A stretch of DNA of 64,000 nt from Agrobacterium leguminum (GTDB taxonomy: Bacteria > Pseudomonadota > Alphaproteobacteria > Rhizobiales > Rhizobiaceae): contig NZ_JADQWB010000016.1 of NCBI RefSeq assembly GCF_015704895.1, positions 1-64,000 on the forward strand. Reading direction: 5' to 3'. Below, piece after piece: positions 26,637 through 35,352 of this stretch. The notes below the pieces were generated by a model. That model ran no database searches and was not told the DNA's origin. It saw only the letters and a list, made by a program, of their open reading frames with translations. Made by a program: the position numbers and the translations under genes. Every line of letters starts with the position of its first letter. The first letter of the stretch is position 1.

Positions 26637-27767
26637 TTAACTCAAGGAAAAACGCTCCGGTCGGAAGGTCGCGAGCATGGGATGTTCGGTTCCTGTAACA
26701 ATCTCGAAAGCAAGCAACTCGCCCACGATGAGACCGAGTGTTGCGCCACTGTGGCTGAAGGCGACGTAATAGCCGGGAATGGCCTTGATGGCTCCAATCA
26801 CCGGCTCGCCGTCGCCCGGGATCGGTTTCCCGCCAACACCGATCGAAGCGACTTCGAGTTGCGGATTGCCTTCCATCACCTTGGCAGCCTCCACCAGAAG
26901 CTCGGCAACAATGCTGTCATCGATCTCATAGGTGCCGTCCGCACGCACTGTCACACCCTCATCGGCCGCCCAGTCGGCATCCAGCGAGAAGGAGCCACCC
27001 GGCGCGGGGCGAACAGCGACGCGCGGTGTGTTGAGGACAGCGCGCAGGGGATGGGCGAGCGGTTTGGTCTGCACGAGAAGCGCGACCGGTGTCCCGTCGC
27101 CGATTGTCTGTCCGCTTTCCGCAGCCATTTTCGGCACGGCCGGGCCTGTCGCGAGCACAACAGCATCGGCCCGATGGAGATGACCTTCTGCGGTTTCCGC
27201 ACCAACGGCACGACCACCCTCGAGCACGACCCGCGCGGCACCCTGGTCCATTACCAGAACGCCTCCGAGTGTGGAAAACTCTTCCAGAAGCACTCCGATC
27301 AACCTCGGCAGATCGACCCAGCCTTCGCCAGGATTGAAGATGGCGCCCTGCGGAGTGATTGCACTTGCATCGAGCCCGGGCGCGACGCCGGCGACTTCTG
27401 CTGCGGAAAGCCGCTGCGCATCATAGGCAAGCGAAACCTCGTGGCGATAGGCCGCGTCGATCTCGTTGCGCTCATCATCCGCATCCCAGGTCAGCCCTCC
27501 ATCGAAGCGAAGCCATTCCGCATCAGGGTTCTGCGCCGCGAGTGTGCGATACCGGTCGATGCCGGCCATACGCAACTGATGATAGGGTTCCGAGCGCATG
27601 CGCGCCGAGTTTAGCCAGGAAAGCGAACGGCCGGAGGCACCGTTGGCGGGCGGGCCGTCATTGAGGATAGTGACCTGGATGCCGCGCCGCGCAAGCTGCA
27701 CGCCGGTAGAAACGCCGAAGATACCGGCACCGATGATGACGGCTGAAGAGATGGTGTTGTCGGTCAT
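26637..27767 (-). CDS. FAD-dependent amine/amino acid oxidase (DAO family), copy A
   Basis: This 376-residue flavoprotein has the Rossmann fingerprint VIIGAGIFGVSTGVQLAR at the N terminus and the C-terminal GHSGATLGL-like motif (FSHSGATLGL). It is of the D-amino-acid oxidase, glycine oxidase, sarcosine oxidase type and should oxidise a C-N bond of a secondary or primary amine. It is the last gene of a minus-strand operon after a polar amino acid ABC importer and a MocA-like dehydrogenase. The second copy at 61320-62447 is identical except for the last 100 bp and two single-base differences. The start at 27767 (MTDNTI) is preferred; a TTG at 27782 is possible. Confidence 0.85.
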   Translation of the reverse strand: MTDNTISSAVIIGAGIFGVSTGVQLARRGIQVTILNDGPPANGASGRSLSWLNSARMRSEPYHQLRMAGIDRYRTLAAQNPDAEWLRFDGGLTWDADDERNEIDAAYRHEVSLAYDAQRLSAAEVAGVAPGLDASAITPQGAIFNPGEGWVDLPRLIGVLLEEFSTLGGVLVMDQGAARVVLEGGRAVGAETAEGHLHRADAVVLATGPAVPKMAAESGQTIGDGTPVALLVQTKPLAHPLRAVLNTPRVAVRPAPGGSFSLDADWAADEGVTVRADGTYEIDDSIVAELLVEAAKVMEGNPQLEVASIGVGGKPIPGDGEPVIGAIKAIPGYYVAFSHSGATLGLIVGELLAFEIVTGTEHPMLATFRPERFSLS

Positions 27768-29320
27768 GGGGTTGGCTTTCAATCAATTATCATAGGGATG
27801 GTGTGAAGCAGTCAGGGCTCTTCCCAGCGGCCGCTGGCGGCGGAGCGGAAAAGGGCGTCGATCGCCTTCATGTTTGCGATCGCGTCGCCAAGCCCCGTCA
27901 CGAGTGGCTTTCCGGAAAGAACCGCCTCAGCGAATGCATCGGCCTGTTCGCGATACTGATCGACCTGGCCGATCACGATCTCCTCGCGTCCGCCGCCGGC
28001 CAGATCACGGCCATCGTCGAAGATGAGGACAGTCGGCTCATCGGCGGGTGCATTGAAAGGAATGGGAATTTCCAGACGTCCGCGCGTTCCAAGCACCGTC
28101 ACCTTCTGCGTGAGGGACAGTTGCGTGGAACAGGTGAAGGCAAGCTGCTTTCCCTCCGGAAACGCTAGCAGCCCGCTCGTCAGCCGGTCCGTGCCGAAGA
28201 CGGGATCGCATTCTATGAGAGCGATTGCCCGCAGCGGTTCCGCGTCGAACAGGAAACGCGCCGTGTTGATGGCATAACACCCGACGTCGAACAGACCACC
28301 GCCGCCGATATCGGCCTGGTTACGCACATTTCCGGGATCATCGAGATAATAGGAAAAGATCGTCTGGATGGCCCTGACCTCACCAAGGCGCCCCTCCGCG
28401 ATCAACGCACGTGCTTTCTTCCATTGCGGATGGTGGCGAACCATGAAGGCTTCGGCGACGGGCAGGTCCGCCGCCTTCTGTGCAGTCGCCAGTTCCACCG
28501 CCTGCGCGGCATCAAGCGCGATCGGCTTCTCGCAGAGAACGGGTTTGCCCTGCTCCAGCGCCTTGATCGTCATGGGCACATGCAGATGATTGGGCAAAGG
28601 GTTGTAGATTGCATCTATTTCCGGATCGGCAAGCAAATCCTCATAGTTGCCATAGGACCTGGCTATGCCGAAGCGGGCCGCCATCTCCTTCGCCTTGGCG
28701 GCATCACGCGAGGCAATTGCGACAACGCGCCCCAGACGGCTTGACTGGATGGCGGGAATGACCGCCTTTGCGGCAATTCCTGCGCAACCGAGTACGCCCC
28801 ATCGTATCGTTCGTGTCATCTTTTTCTCCTCCCGACGCTCAGAGCACTTCCGCAAGGAAGCGCTGAAGGCGCGGGCTCTGCGGGGTATCGAATATCGCCT
28901 CCGGCGTGCCGGCTTCCACCACGCGCCCCTCGTCCATGAAGACGACCTGATCGGCGACCCGGCGGGCAAATCCCATTTCATGCGTGACGACGACCATGGT
29001 CATGCCACGCGTGCCGAGTTCGGCCATCAGGTTGAGCACGCCCTTGACCAATTCCGGATCGAGCGCACTCGTCACCTCATCGAAGAGGATAACTTCCGGC
29101 TCCATGGCAAGCGCACGGGCAATGGCGACGCGCTGCTGCTGCCCGCCGGAAAGACCGCCTGGACGATGATGCTGGCGGCTTGCAAGACCAACATCGGCAA
29201 GCCTTGCCTTGGCGATGCGCTCGGCCTCGGCTGCCGGTAGGCCCTTGATCTTCGTCAGCGACAGCATGACGTTTTCCAGTGCCGTGTGATCCGGAAAGAG
29301 GTTGAAATGCTGGAAGACCA
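26740..29320. repeat. Long direct repeat, copy A (partner 61420-64000)
   Basis: From 26740 to at least 29320 the sequence equals that 34,680 bp to the right with only two substitutions, G26832/A61512 and T25-type change at 27325/62005 (T versus A). To the left, 26650-26739 is homologous but clearly diverged (roughly 20 percent different). To the right, the identity runs into the window edge at 64000. The repeats are in the same orientation and flank repABC and the defence island. Confidence 0.97.
27812..28819 (-). CDS. Gfo/Idh/MocA family NAD(P)-dependent oxidoreductase, copy A
   Basis: This 335-residue dehydrogenase has an N-terminal Rossmann domain (RWGVLGCAGIAAKAVIPAI), the family signature NPLPNHLHVPMTIKALEQGK followed by PVLCEKP, and a C-terminal alpha/beta substrate domain. 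Such enzymes oxidise or reduce sugar hydroxyls, inositols or sugar-amine conjugates. The namesake MocA works in mannopine/rhizopine catabolism of the same bacterial family. GGGAGGAG precedes the ATG at 28819; a longer frame to 28981 is an artefact overlapping the ABC gene. Gaps are 19 nt upstream and 44 nt downstream, so it belongs to the ABC/oxidase operon. Confidence 0.88.
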   Translation of the reverse strand: MTRTIRWGVLGCAGIAAKAVIPAIQSSRLGRVVAIASRDAAKAKEMAARFGIARSYGNYEDLLADPEIDAIYNPLPNHLHVPMTIKALEQGKPVLCEKPIALDAAQAVELATAQKAADLPVAEAFMVRHHPQWKKARALIAEGRLGEVRAIQTIFSYYLDDPGNVRNQADIGGGGLFDVGCYAINTARFLFDAEPLRAIALIECDPVFGTDRLTSGLLAFPEGKQLAFTCSTQLSLTQKVTVLGTRGRLEIPIPFNAPADEPTVLIFDDGRDLAGGGREEIVIGQVDQYREQADAFAEAVLSGKPLVTGLGDAIANMKAIDALFRSAASGRWEEP

Positions 29321-30347
29321 TGCCGACCCTGCGGCGCAGCGTTTCCGGCTTCATGGCGAGAATGCTTTCACCATCGATGAGAATATCGCCACTCTTCGGC
29401 TCGACCAGACGGTTGAGCCCACGCAACAGGGTGGATTTGCCGGAACCGGACGGGCCGATGATGCAGGTGACGCTGCCCGGCTTTACTGAAAGGTCGACAC
29501 CCTTCAGCACATCGAGGTCGCCGTAGGCCATGCCGAGACGGCGCACATCAAGGCTGCCACCCTTGAAGGCGACACCGGAGGCGCGGGCCGCACTGTCGAG
29601 TTCACTGACCTCTTCCAGCCCACTGGTGATGACGGAGGGACGCTGCTTGCCCATCCGCAAGCGATTGTCGATCGCATTGACGACATGGGTGAGCGGTACG
29701 GTGACGATGAGATAAAACACGCCCGCCAGCAACAATGGTGAAAGATTGCCCGTCACCACCGCCTGGTCCTGTCCTACGCGGAAGATCTCGCGTTCGGAGG
29801 CCAGAAGCCCGAGGAAATAGACAAGGCTCGAATCCTTGACGTTGCCGATGAACTGGTTGACGAGGGCCGGCAGCACACGGCGCACGCCCTGCGGCACGAC
29901 AATGAGGCGCATGCCCTGACCGTAGCTCATGGACAGTGCACGACACGCCTCCATCTGGCCGCGATCGACACTCTGGATGCCGGACCGGAAAATTTCGCCA
30001 ATATAGGCGCCGGCAATCAGGCTGAGCGCCAGAATGCCGAGTGGATAAGGCGACGGGCCGAAGAGTTCGCGGCCGATGCGGGCAAAGCCCTGACCGATGA
30101 GGAGGATTGTGACGATGGCCGGCAGGCCGCGGAAAATATCGGTATAGAAACGTGCGGGAATGCGCAGCCATGGCGAGCGGGAAATGCCCATGATGGCGAG
30201 CATCATGCCGATGGCGACGCCAAGCACCGTCGAGGTCGCAGCCAGGATCAGCGTATTCTTCAGGCCGACCGTGATCATGGTCGGCAGCACTTCGGCCATG
30301 GCATTCCAGTCGAGGAAGCTGCGGCGCAGGTTTTCAAGCCAGTTCAT
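28839..30347 (-). CDS. Polar amino acid ABC transporter, permease-ATPase fusion
   Basis: This 502-residue protein joins a HisM/GlnP-type permease (about residues 1-220, with the EAA-like segment [20 protein letters not shown]) to a GlnQ-type ATPase (about 260-502). The ATPase has Walker [13 protein letters not shown], signature [15 protein letters not shown] and Walker [15 protein letters not shown]. The two functions are usually encoded by separate genes. It imports an amino acid or amino-acid conjugate captured by the binding protein encoded 60 nt upstream. AAGGGAT precedes the start. Confidence 0.9.
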   Translation of the reverse strand: MNWLENLRRSFLDWNAMAEVLPTMITVGLKNTLILAATSTVLGVAIGMMLAIMGISRSPWLRIPARFYTDIFRGLPAIVTILLIGQGFARIGRELFGPSPYPLGILALSLIAGAYIGEIFRSGIQSVDRGQMEACRALSMSYGQGMRLIVVPQGVRRVLPALVNQFIGNVKDSSLVYFLGLLASEREIFRVGQDQAVVTGNLSPLLLAGVFYLIVTVPLTHVVNAIDNRLRMGKQRPSVITSGLEEVSELDSAARASGVAFKGGSLDVRRLGMAYGDLDVLKGVDLSVKPGSVTCIIGPSGSGKSTLLRGLNRLVEPKSGDILIDGESILAMKPETLRRRVGMVFQHFNLFPDHTALENVMLSLTKIKGLPAAEAERIAKARLADVGLASRQHHRPGGLSGGQQQRVAIARALAMEPEVILFDEVTSALDPELVKGVLNLMAELGTRGMTMVVVTHEMGFARRVADQVVFMDEGRVVEAGTPEAIFDTPQSPRLQRFLAEVL

Positions 30348-30368
30348 CAGGATATCCCTTGAAAGAAA

Positions 30369-30393
30369 GGCCGGCCCGACCGGTGAAGGCCGG
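30369..30393 (-). terminator. Stem-loop between binding-protein and permease genes
   Basis: On the minus strand CCGGCC and GGCCGG form a 6-bp GC stem around an 11-nt loop, followed by CCTTTCTTT. It lies in the 60-nt gap after the binding-protein gene. Such stem-loops commonly stabilise or attenuate the message so that binding protein is made in excess over permease. It is probably only a partial terminator. Confidence 0.45.
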
Positions 30394-30407
30394 ACCGGAA
30401 GGCGGCA

Positions 30408-31241
30408 TCACTGCTTGGGAAGATATGCCGCCGGCATCGGTGTGCCGGGGAACCATTTTTCATGAAGCTTCTTCCAGGTGCCGTCCTGCATGGCCTCTTT
30501 CAGGCCCTTGTCGAGCGCCTCGCGCAATGCATCGTTCCCCTTGCGGATGACGAAGCCGGCAGGCGCATCGAAGCTCGGAATATTGACCGCGACCTTCAGC
30601 GCCGGGTAACGGGCGGAATAGTCCTTTGCCGCCTCGAAATCGAGGAAATGGGCGTCGACCGTGCCGTTGTTGAGCGCAGAAACGGCTGAGTTGTTGTCCG
30701 GGAACTTGACGAGATCGGTGCCGGCAAAGTTCTTCTCTGCATAGATTTCCTGCAGCGTGCCCTGCACGACGCCGAGACGCTTGCCCTTGAGGCCTGCTGC
30801 ATCGGTGATGCCAGGCTCCGAAGTCAGCACGCTGAGGAAACCTGCAAGATAACCATCGGAGAAATCAACGGTTTCCTTGCGCTTGGCCGTCGTGCCAATT
30901 GCGGCGGCCGCAACATCGAAGCGGCCGTTGGCGACCGACGGCATCAGCGCCGAGAATTCCTGACCGGTGAAGACAACCTGCTCCTTCCTGAAGCCGAGGC
31001 GTCCGGCAACGTTGAGGAAAAGCTCGATGTCGAAACCGGTAAAGTTACCGTCGGCAGTGGTAAAGGCATAGGGCTTGGCGTCACCCATCGTTCCGACACT
31101 GATGGTGGTGGGATCAATGAGGCCAAGTGGATTGTCGGCAAGCGCCGGGGTCGTTGCGCCTGCGAGGACACCAAGCGTGACCGCGATGGCGGTGGCGCGG
31201 ATTCTGGCAAAGGGGGAAGTGAAGGCTTCGGTAAATCGCAT
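30408..31241 (-). CDS. Polar amino acid-type ABC transporter substrate-binding protein
   Basis: This 277-residue periplasmic protein has a signal peptide ([16 protein letters not shown], near residue 35) and a type II binding fold. The family block [20 protein letters not shown] is followed by [20 protein letters not shown], in the region that contacts the ligand. It binds an amino acid or amino-acid conjugate for the fused permease-ATPase downstream. AGAGGAGA lies 8 nt before the ATG at 31241. Transcription starts next to two perfect palindromic operators shared with the divergent LacI gene. Confidence 0.88.
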   Translation of the reverse strand: MRFTEAFTSPFARIRATAIAVTLGVLAGATTPALADNPLGLIDPTTISVGTMGDAKPYAFTTADGNFTGFDIELFLNVAGRLGFRKEQVVFTGQEFSALMPSVANGRFDVAAAAIGTTAKRKETVDFSDGYLAGFLSVLTSEPGITDAAGLKGKRLGVVQGTLQEIYAEKNFAGTDLVKFPDNNSAVSALNNGTVDAHFLDFEAAKDYSARYPALKVAVNIPSFDAPAGFVIRKGNDALREALDKGLKEAMQDGTWKKLHEKWFPGTPMPAAYLPKQ

Positions 31242-31363
31242 TGGTTTCGTCTCCTCTGGTGTCGTTGTCTGCGATGTATTCAAGGCGCACAGGTCCCATC
31301 CGGAAAGCGACACGACGTCGCCTGCCCGGCCCATGCAGTTCGCATGTCGGAAGTCTTTTTCTG

Positions 31364-31404
31364 TTATTGAGACCGGTCTCAATAATAAAGAGACCGGTCT
31401 CTTT
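31364..31404. promoter_or_regulatory. Two adjacent LacI-type operators
   Basis: A perfect 22-bp palindrome at 31364-31385 and a perfect 18-bp palindrome at 31387-31404 share the core GAGACCGGTCTC. Their centres are 21 bp apart, two helical turns, so two dimers could bind the same DNA face. The central CG and hexamer-like half-sites are typical of LacI-family operators. They lie between the importer operon and the divergent LacI gene, which probably represses both. Confidence 0.8.
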
Positions 31405-31468
31405 GATTATTGGCAATTGTTATCTTCGCATTTGCCACTCGTCAAGTTCTCTTGTAAGGCTACCGTTT

Positions 31469-32536
31469 ATGGATAAAAGCCTCTCTAAAACCCCTTCCGT
31501 CACCGTGGCTGACGTCGCACGCAGGGCCGGCGTCTCGAAGGCAACGGCTGCACGCGTGCTGGGCGGCTACGGAACTGTCAGCGACAGGGTGCGCGAGGCT
31601 GTCACAGCTGCCGCAAGTTCCCTTGATTATCGCCCCAATGAGCTTGCCCGCAGCATGACGACGGGCCGCTCCGGCACAATCGGCGTCGTAGTGGGGGATA
31701 TCGAGAACCCCTTCTTCAGCCTCGCGGTACGCGGCATCACGGATATCGCCCGGCAGGCGGGCTTTACCGTCATTCTCATCAATTCGGGCGAGGACGCGAC
31801 GGCGGAGAAGGCCGCGATTCGTACATTGCTTGCCAAACGCGTCGATGGCTTGATTGTCTCCCCTGCCAAGGAGAACGATGTCGATCACCTCAGGGAAGCC
31901 ATCCGGTCCGGCTTGCCACTCGCGTTACTCGACCGGTGCGGCGAGGCGCTGGACGTAGACACTGTCATCGCCGACGACCAGAATGCGGCGGAGAGTATTA
32001 CCCGCCAGTTGATCACACTTGGCCACCGCCGCATCGCCTATCTTACAGCCTGCGACACCTCAAACCATGTTTTTCGCACTCTGGCCGACATCGATACCGG
32101 CTCGGTGCGACGGCGCATCGAAGGTTTTTTCCACGCAGGTCAAGAGGCGGGTTTGCCGGAAATGAGCGATTGGGTGCGCGTTGGTGCGACAACACCAGAG
32201 GCTACGCACCGCATCGTAACCGAAATGCTCCAATCGGAGCAGCGTCCGACGGCAATCATCGCGTCGGACAGCGTCATCGGGCTCGAAGTGTTCAAAACGT
32301 GCCGGGTGATCGGACTTTCTATTCCGGATGATCTGTCACTTGTTTCGTTTCACGATGCGGACTGGACCAGCGTGACGTCCCCGCCCGTGACTGTCATTCG
32401 CCAGCCAGTGTATCAACTCGGCGAAGCGGCGGCGAAACTGCTCATGGAACGACTGAATGGCAACAGGAAAACAGCCCGCAATGTGGTCTTGCAAACGCAG
32501 ATTGTTGAACGCGCATCCGTTGCAAGGACACAATAG
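31469..32536 (+). CDS. LacI-family transcriptional repressor (importer operon)
   Basis: This 355-residue protein has an N-terminal LacI HTH with hinge (VTVADVARRAGVSKATAARV, then LGGYG) and a periplasmic-binding-like effector domain (SGTIGVVVGDIENPFFSLAV). The ATG at 31469 was chosen because the HTH starts just after it. It is divergent from the binding-protein gene, with paired operators between. A LacI regulator in front of an amino-acid-type importer suggests that the inducer contains a sugar moiety. Confidence 0.9.
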   Translation: MDKSLSKTPSVTVADVARRAGVSKATAARVLGGYGTVSDRVREAVTAAASSLDYRPNELARSMTTGRSGTIGVVVGDIENPFFSLAVRGITDIARQAGFTVILINSGEDATAEKAAIRTLLAKRVDGLIVSPAKENDVDHLREAIRSGLPLALLDRCGEALDVDTVIADDQNAAESITRQLITLGHRRIAYLTACDTSNHVFRTLADIDTGSVRRRIEGFFHAGQEAGLPEMSDWVRVGATTPEATHRIVTEMLQSEQRPTAIIASDSVIGLEVFKTCRVIGLSIPDDLSLVSFHDADWTSVTSPPVTVIRQPVYQLGEAAAKLLMERLNGNRKTARNVVLQTQIVERASVARTQ

Positions 32537-32552
32537 TTGCTATCCTCCTCTA

Positions 32553-32582
32553 GGCCTTGGCCTTGGCCTTGGCCTTGGCCTT
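32553..32582. repeat. Hexanucleotide tandem repeat (GGCCTT)x5
   Basis: Five perfect consecutive GGCCTT units lie 16 nt past the LacI stop codon, in the gap before the convergent MFS gene. Such microsatellites can change copy number by slippage. The location is outside coding sequence, so an effect could only be on transcript ends. Confidence 0.9.
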
Positions 32583-32675
32583 GAAAAGATGTGAACCCAC
32601 AACGATTCAAGCAGAAACCGTCCCTGGCGAACCAAGGGACGGTCAGAATCCAGCTAATATCGGGCCGTTTTTCTC

Positions 32676-34061
32676 TTACGGAGACAGTTCTTCGAGAACC
32701 TTGCCTTTGGTCTCCACCGCAAACAGCATTGTCACAACGGCACCAGTGACCAGAATGACGGCAAACGTCGCGAACACATACTGGATGCCCATGGAGGACA
32801 TCAAGAAGCCTACAAGCATCGGGCCGGCGGAGGAGCCGAGACGAAGCCAGGCGCTGCCCGTCCCTGTGCCGATAGCCCGCAAGCGCGTCGGGTAGATTTC
32901 CGCCGAATACAGATACAGCGAGAAGGTCACCGTCTGCACGATGGCGTAGGCAAGGCCCGCCAGGATCAGGACCTGCATCGGCGATGTTGCACCAAGCCAC
33001 GCGAGAATGACGAGAGGTACCGGAGCAAGAAGCAGCGCACCCGTATACCACCGCTTACGGCCCACCCGATCGATCAGCAATGCGCAAATGACGGCGGCCA
33101 CAACGCCCGCTGCTGACGTCATGAAACCATACAGAATGCTTGTTTCAAGCGGCAGATTGAAAGTCTGGCGATAGAGCGTCGGCAGCCACGTAATCGTCCC
33201 GTTCGCCACCATGTAGGCGCAGAACCACATCGCCCAGATCGATAGTGTGCGCTTCAGGTATATCCCCTGGAAGAGTTCCCTCCAATCGGACTTACGCTTG
33301 ACGGATGTTGTGATGATCCGAGGTTCGGGAAGCTCTTTTCCCGAGGCTCGAGCGCTTTCTTCCATACGTGTCACGATGGCGTTGGCCTCGTCATACCGCC
33401 CGGTCGCCGCCAGCCAGCGGGGAGATTCTTTCAGGAACCAGCGCAACGGGATCATCAGGATGGCAGGTACCAGACCGACGACAAACATTGCTTTCCAGCC
33501 ATAAACCGGAACCATGAAGTAGCCGATCAGACCAGCGCCGACGAGCCCGAGCAGGAACATGACTTCGTAGAGCAGGAAAAAGCGACCGCGACCTTTCGAC
33601 CCGATCAACTCGTTGATGTAGGCGCTGGCGACGGGCACTTCGCCGCCGGTGCCTATCCCCTGCACGAAGCGGAACGCCATCATCATGCCCGCGCCCGCGG
33701 CAAAGAGGCAGGCAACATCCATGCTGACGAACAGGAGAATGGTGAACAACAGGACTTTGAGTCGACCGATCTTTTCCGCGAGCCAGCCAAACAGGATGGC
33801 GCCGATGAGTTGCCCCAGATATCCCATCGACAGGATCATTCCTGTCTGAGATGGAGTGAGCCCCCACTCGCGGACCAGAACAGGCATCGCGTAGGCTATG
33901 GCGATCACCGTATAACCGTCGAAGAACGTCGCCGCTCCAACGATGTTACGCGCCCAAAAAACTTCTCTTGTGATAGGAAGGCGCTCCAGTCGGGCGCTGA
34001 TGTCGGCCTGCGGATCGGCAACAGCCGTCGCGTCAGCCATCTGTGGCTGCATGATATTCAT
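32676..34061 (-). CDS. MFS transporter, sugar/acid:H+ symporter type
   Basis: This 461-residue twelve-helix carrier resembles the aromatic acid and sugar:proton symporter group. The first helix region is FFDGYTVIAIAYAMPVL, the loop 2-3 motif is GWLAEKIGRLKVL, and GTGGEVPVASAYINE follows. It is preceded by a DapA-family aldolase gene (180-nt gap, same strand) and ends facing the LacI gene. It probably imports the sugar acid cleaved by that aldolase and is controlled by the second LacI protein. Confidence 0.86.
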   Translation of the reverse strand: MNIMQPQMADATAVADPQADISARLERLPITREVFWARNIVGAATFFDGYTVIAIAYAMPVLVREWGLTPSQTGMILSMGYLGQLIGAILFGWLAEKIGRLKVLLFTILLFVSMDVACLFAAGAGMMMAFRFVQGIGTGGEVPVASAYINELIGSKGRGRFFLLYEVMFLLGLVGAGLIGYFMVPVYGWKAMFVVGLVPAILMIPLRWFLKESPRWLAATGRYDEANAIVTRMEESARASGKELPEPRIITTSVKRKSDWRELFQGIYLKRTLSIWAMWFCAYMVANGTITWLPTLYRQTFNLPLETSILYGFMTSAAGVVAAVICALLIDRVGRKRWYTGALLLAPVPLVILAWLGATSPMQVLILAGLAYAIVQTVTFSLYLYSAEIYPTRLRAIGTGTGSAWLRLGSSAGPMLVGFLMSSMGIQYVFATFAVILVTGAVVTMLFAVETKGKVLEELSP

Positions 34062-34241
34062 GATTTCCTCCTCGACCCGTCGCCTTTCTCGCTCCCGGCT
34101 ACGGATACGCTCCCTGCGTTGTTGCTACGATGTTTCGGCGTTCCTGTCAGAGATAAACTTGTTCCGGTGCGGACCTGCTGCTTTGCTCAGGCCCGCCCCT
34201 TTGGCTTGCCGCCCCGAGCGCATGCAGGGGGCGGCAAAAGA

Positions 34242-35189
34242 TCATTCAGCGGCCAGCAGCTGCTCGACGCGGCCGATGCCGGCTGCCTCGAAGGCAGCAA
34301 AGATTTCCTGCTCCGCCTTTTCGCCGAGGTTCTTCAAAGGCTCGCGGATCGTCGCATGATCGAGAACCCCACGGTGTACGAGGCCGAGTTTCAGGGCGAC
34401 AGTGCCTTCCATATGTGAACCACGGTGGTAGACCGCACGGGTCACCGGCAGCAATTGTTCGAAGATCTTGCGCGCTTGCGGATAGTCCTGTGCCTTGCCC
34501 GCCTTGATCAGATCGATCAGAAGCTCGGGCGCGATATTGCCATAGCCGACGAGTAGACCGTCGACATCGAACATCGTTGGCAGAAGCCATTCGTCGTGGC
34601 AGCTGAGGACCTGCAGGTTCGGATTGGCCTTCTTCAGCTCGGGGATTTCGACATACCAGCGCTTCATATTGCGCACGCCGTTTTTCGTCGCCACGACACC
34701 GGGCTGGGTGGCGATTGCCAGCTGCGTATCCAGGTCATAGGACGCCTTGGTCACATCCGGATACTGGAACAGGATTTCCTGCAGGCCTGATTCTTCCCAG
34801 ATCGCCTTGTAACGGTCCTGTGGTGCACCCTTCTGGAAACCGAAGCGAAGCCAGCCGTGGTTAGGATAAACGAGCGCGCCGGTGGCACCGGCAGCCTTGC
34901 ACTTCTTGGCTTCTACTGCAGCCACCCGCGTACCTTCCCCGGTAATACCGGCGATGATGGGCAGCGAACCGCCAACAGCGTCCACGTAAACGCGGATGAG
35001 TTCCAGGCGCTCGTCTTCAGTCAGGAACGTGCCTTCGCCGGCATGGCCGAGAATGACGAGGCTCTTTACGCCATCCATCGAGGCAAGCCACTTGGCGATT
35101 TTTGCATTGGCTGCGTAGTCGACCTCACCATCACGCGTGAAAGCGGTGACGGGTGCCGGGCTGAGGCCGCGAAGATCCATGGGTTGCAT
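34242..35189 (-). CDS. DapA/N-acetylneuraminate lyase family aldolase or dehydratase
   Basis: This 315-residue class I aldolase-fold protein of the dihydrodipicolinate synthase superfamily has a Schiff-base lysine in VVATKNGVRNM and a supporting tyrosine in LFQYPDVT. The phosphate/carboxylate-binding GHAGEGTFLTEDER replaces the GTTGE of true DapA. That substitution and the neighbouring MFS and LacI genes point to catabolism of a sugar acid or keto acid rather than lysine synthesis. A LacI-type operator lies 56-75 nt upstream. Confidence 0.84.
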   Translation of the reverse strand: MQPMDLRGLSPAPVTAFTRDGEVDYAANAKIAKWLASMDGVKSLVILGHAGEGTFLTEDERLELIRVYVDAVGGSLPIIAGITGEGTRVAAVEAKKCKAAGATGALVYPNHGWLRFGFQKGAPQDRYKAIWEESGLQEILFQYPDVTKASYDLDTQLAIATQPGVVATKNGVRNMKRWYVEIPELKKANPNLQVLSCHDEWLLPTMFDVDGLLVGYGNIAPELLIDLIKAGKAQDYPQARKIFEQLLPVTRAVYHRGSHMEGTVALKLGLVHRGVLDHATIREPLKNLGEKAEQEIFAAFEAAGIGRVEQLLAAE

Positions 35190-35244
35190 CTGATTTCTCC
35201 TCCTTATCAGCTGCTGTCCTTAATTGACCAGCAGACGGGATCGT

Positions 35245-35264
35245 TAATGGGAACGTTCCCGTTA
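35245..35264. promoter_or_regulatory. LacI-type operator of the aldolase/MFS cassette
   Basis: The perfect palindrome GGGAACGTTCCC at 35249-35260 extends to 20 bp with TAA/TTA flanks and a single mismatched pair. The central CG is the hallmark of LacI-family sites. It lies between the aldolase gene and the divergent LacI gene. Confidence 0.75.
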
Positions 35265-35352
35265 TCGATCTAAATTGTTCTGGAGTCAACCGCTTTTTCG
35301 TGCAATGTACTCGGCGTGCGCCCGGCAACAGACGTGGAATGGAAAAAAGACA

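Noticed and set aside
31364..31404. CRISPR-like or transposon-end interpretation of the repeated GAGACCGGTCTC
   Set aside because: There are only two palindromic copies at helical spacing between divergent LacI-controlled genes, which fits operators much better.
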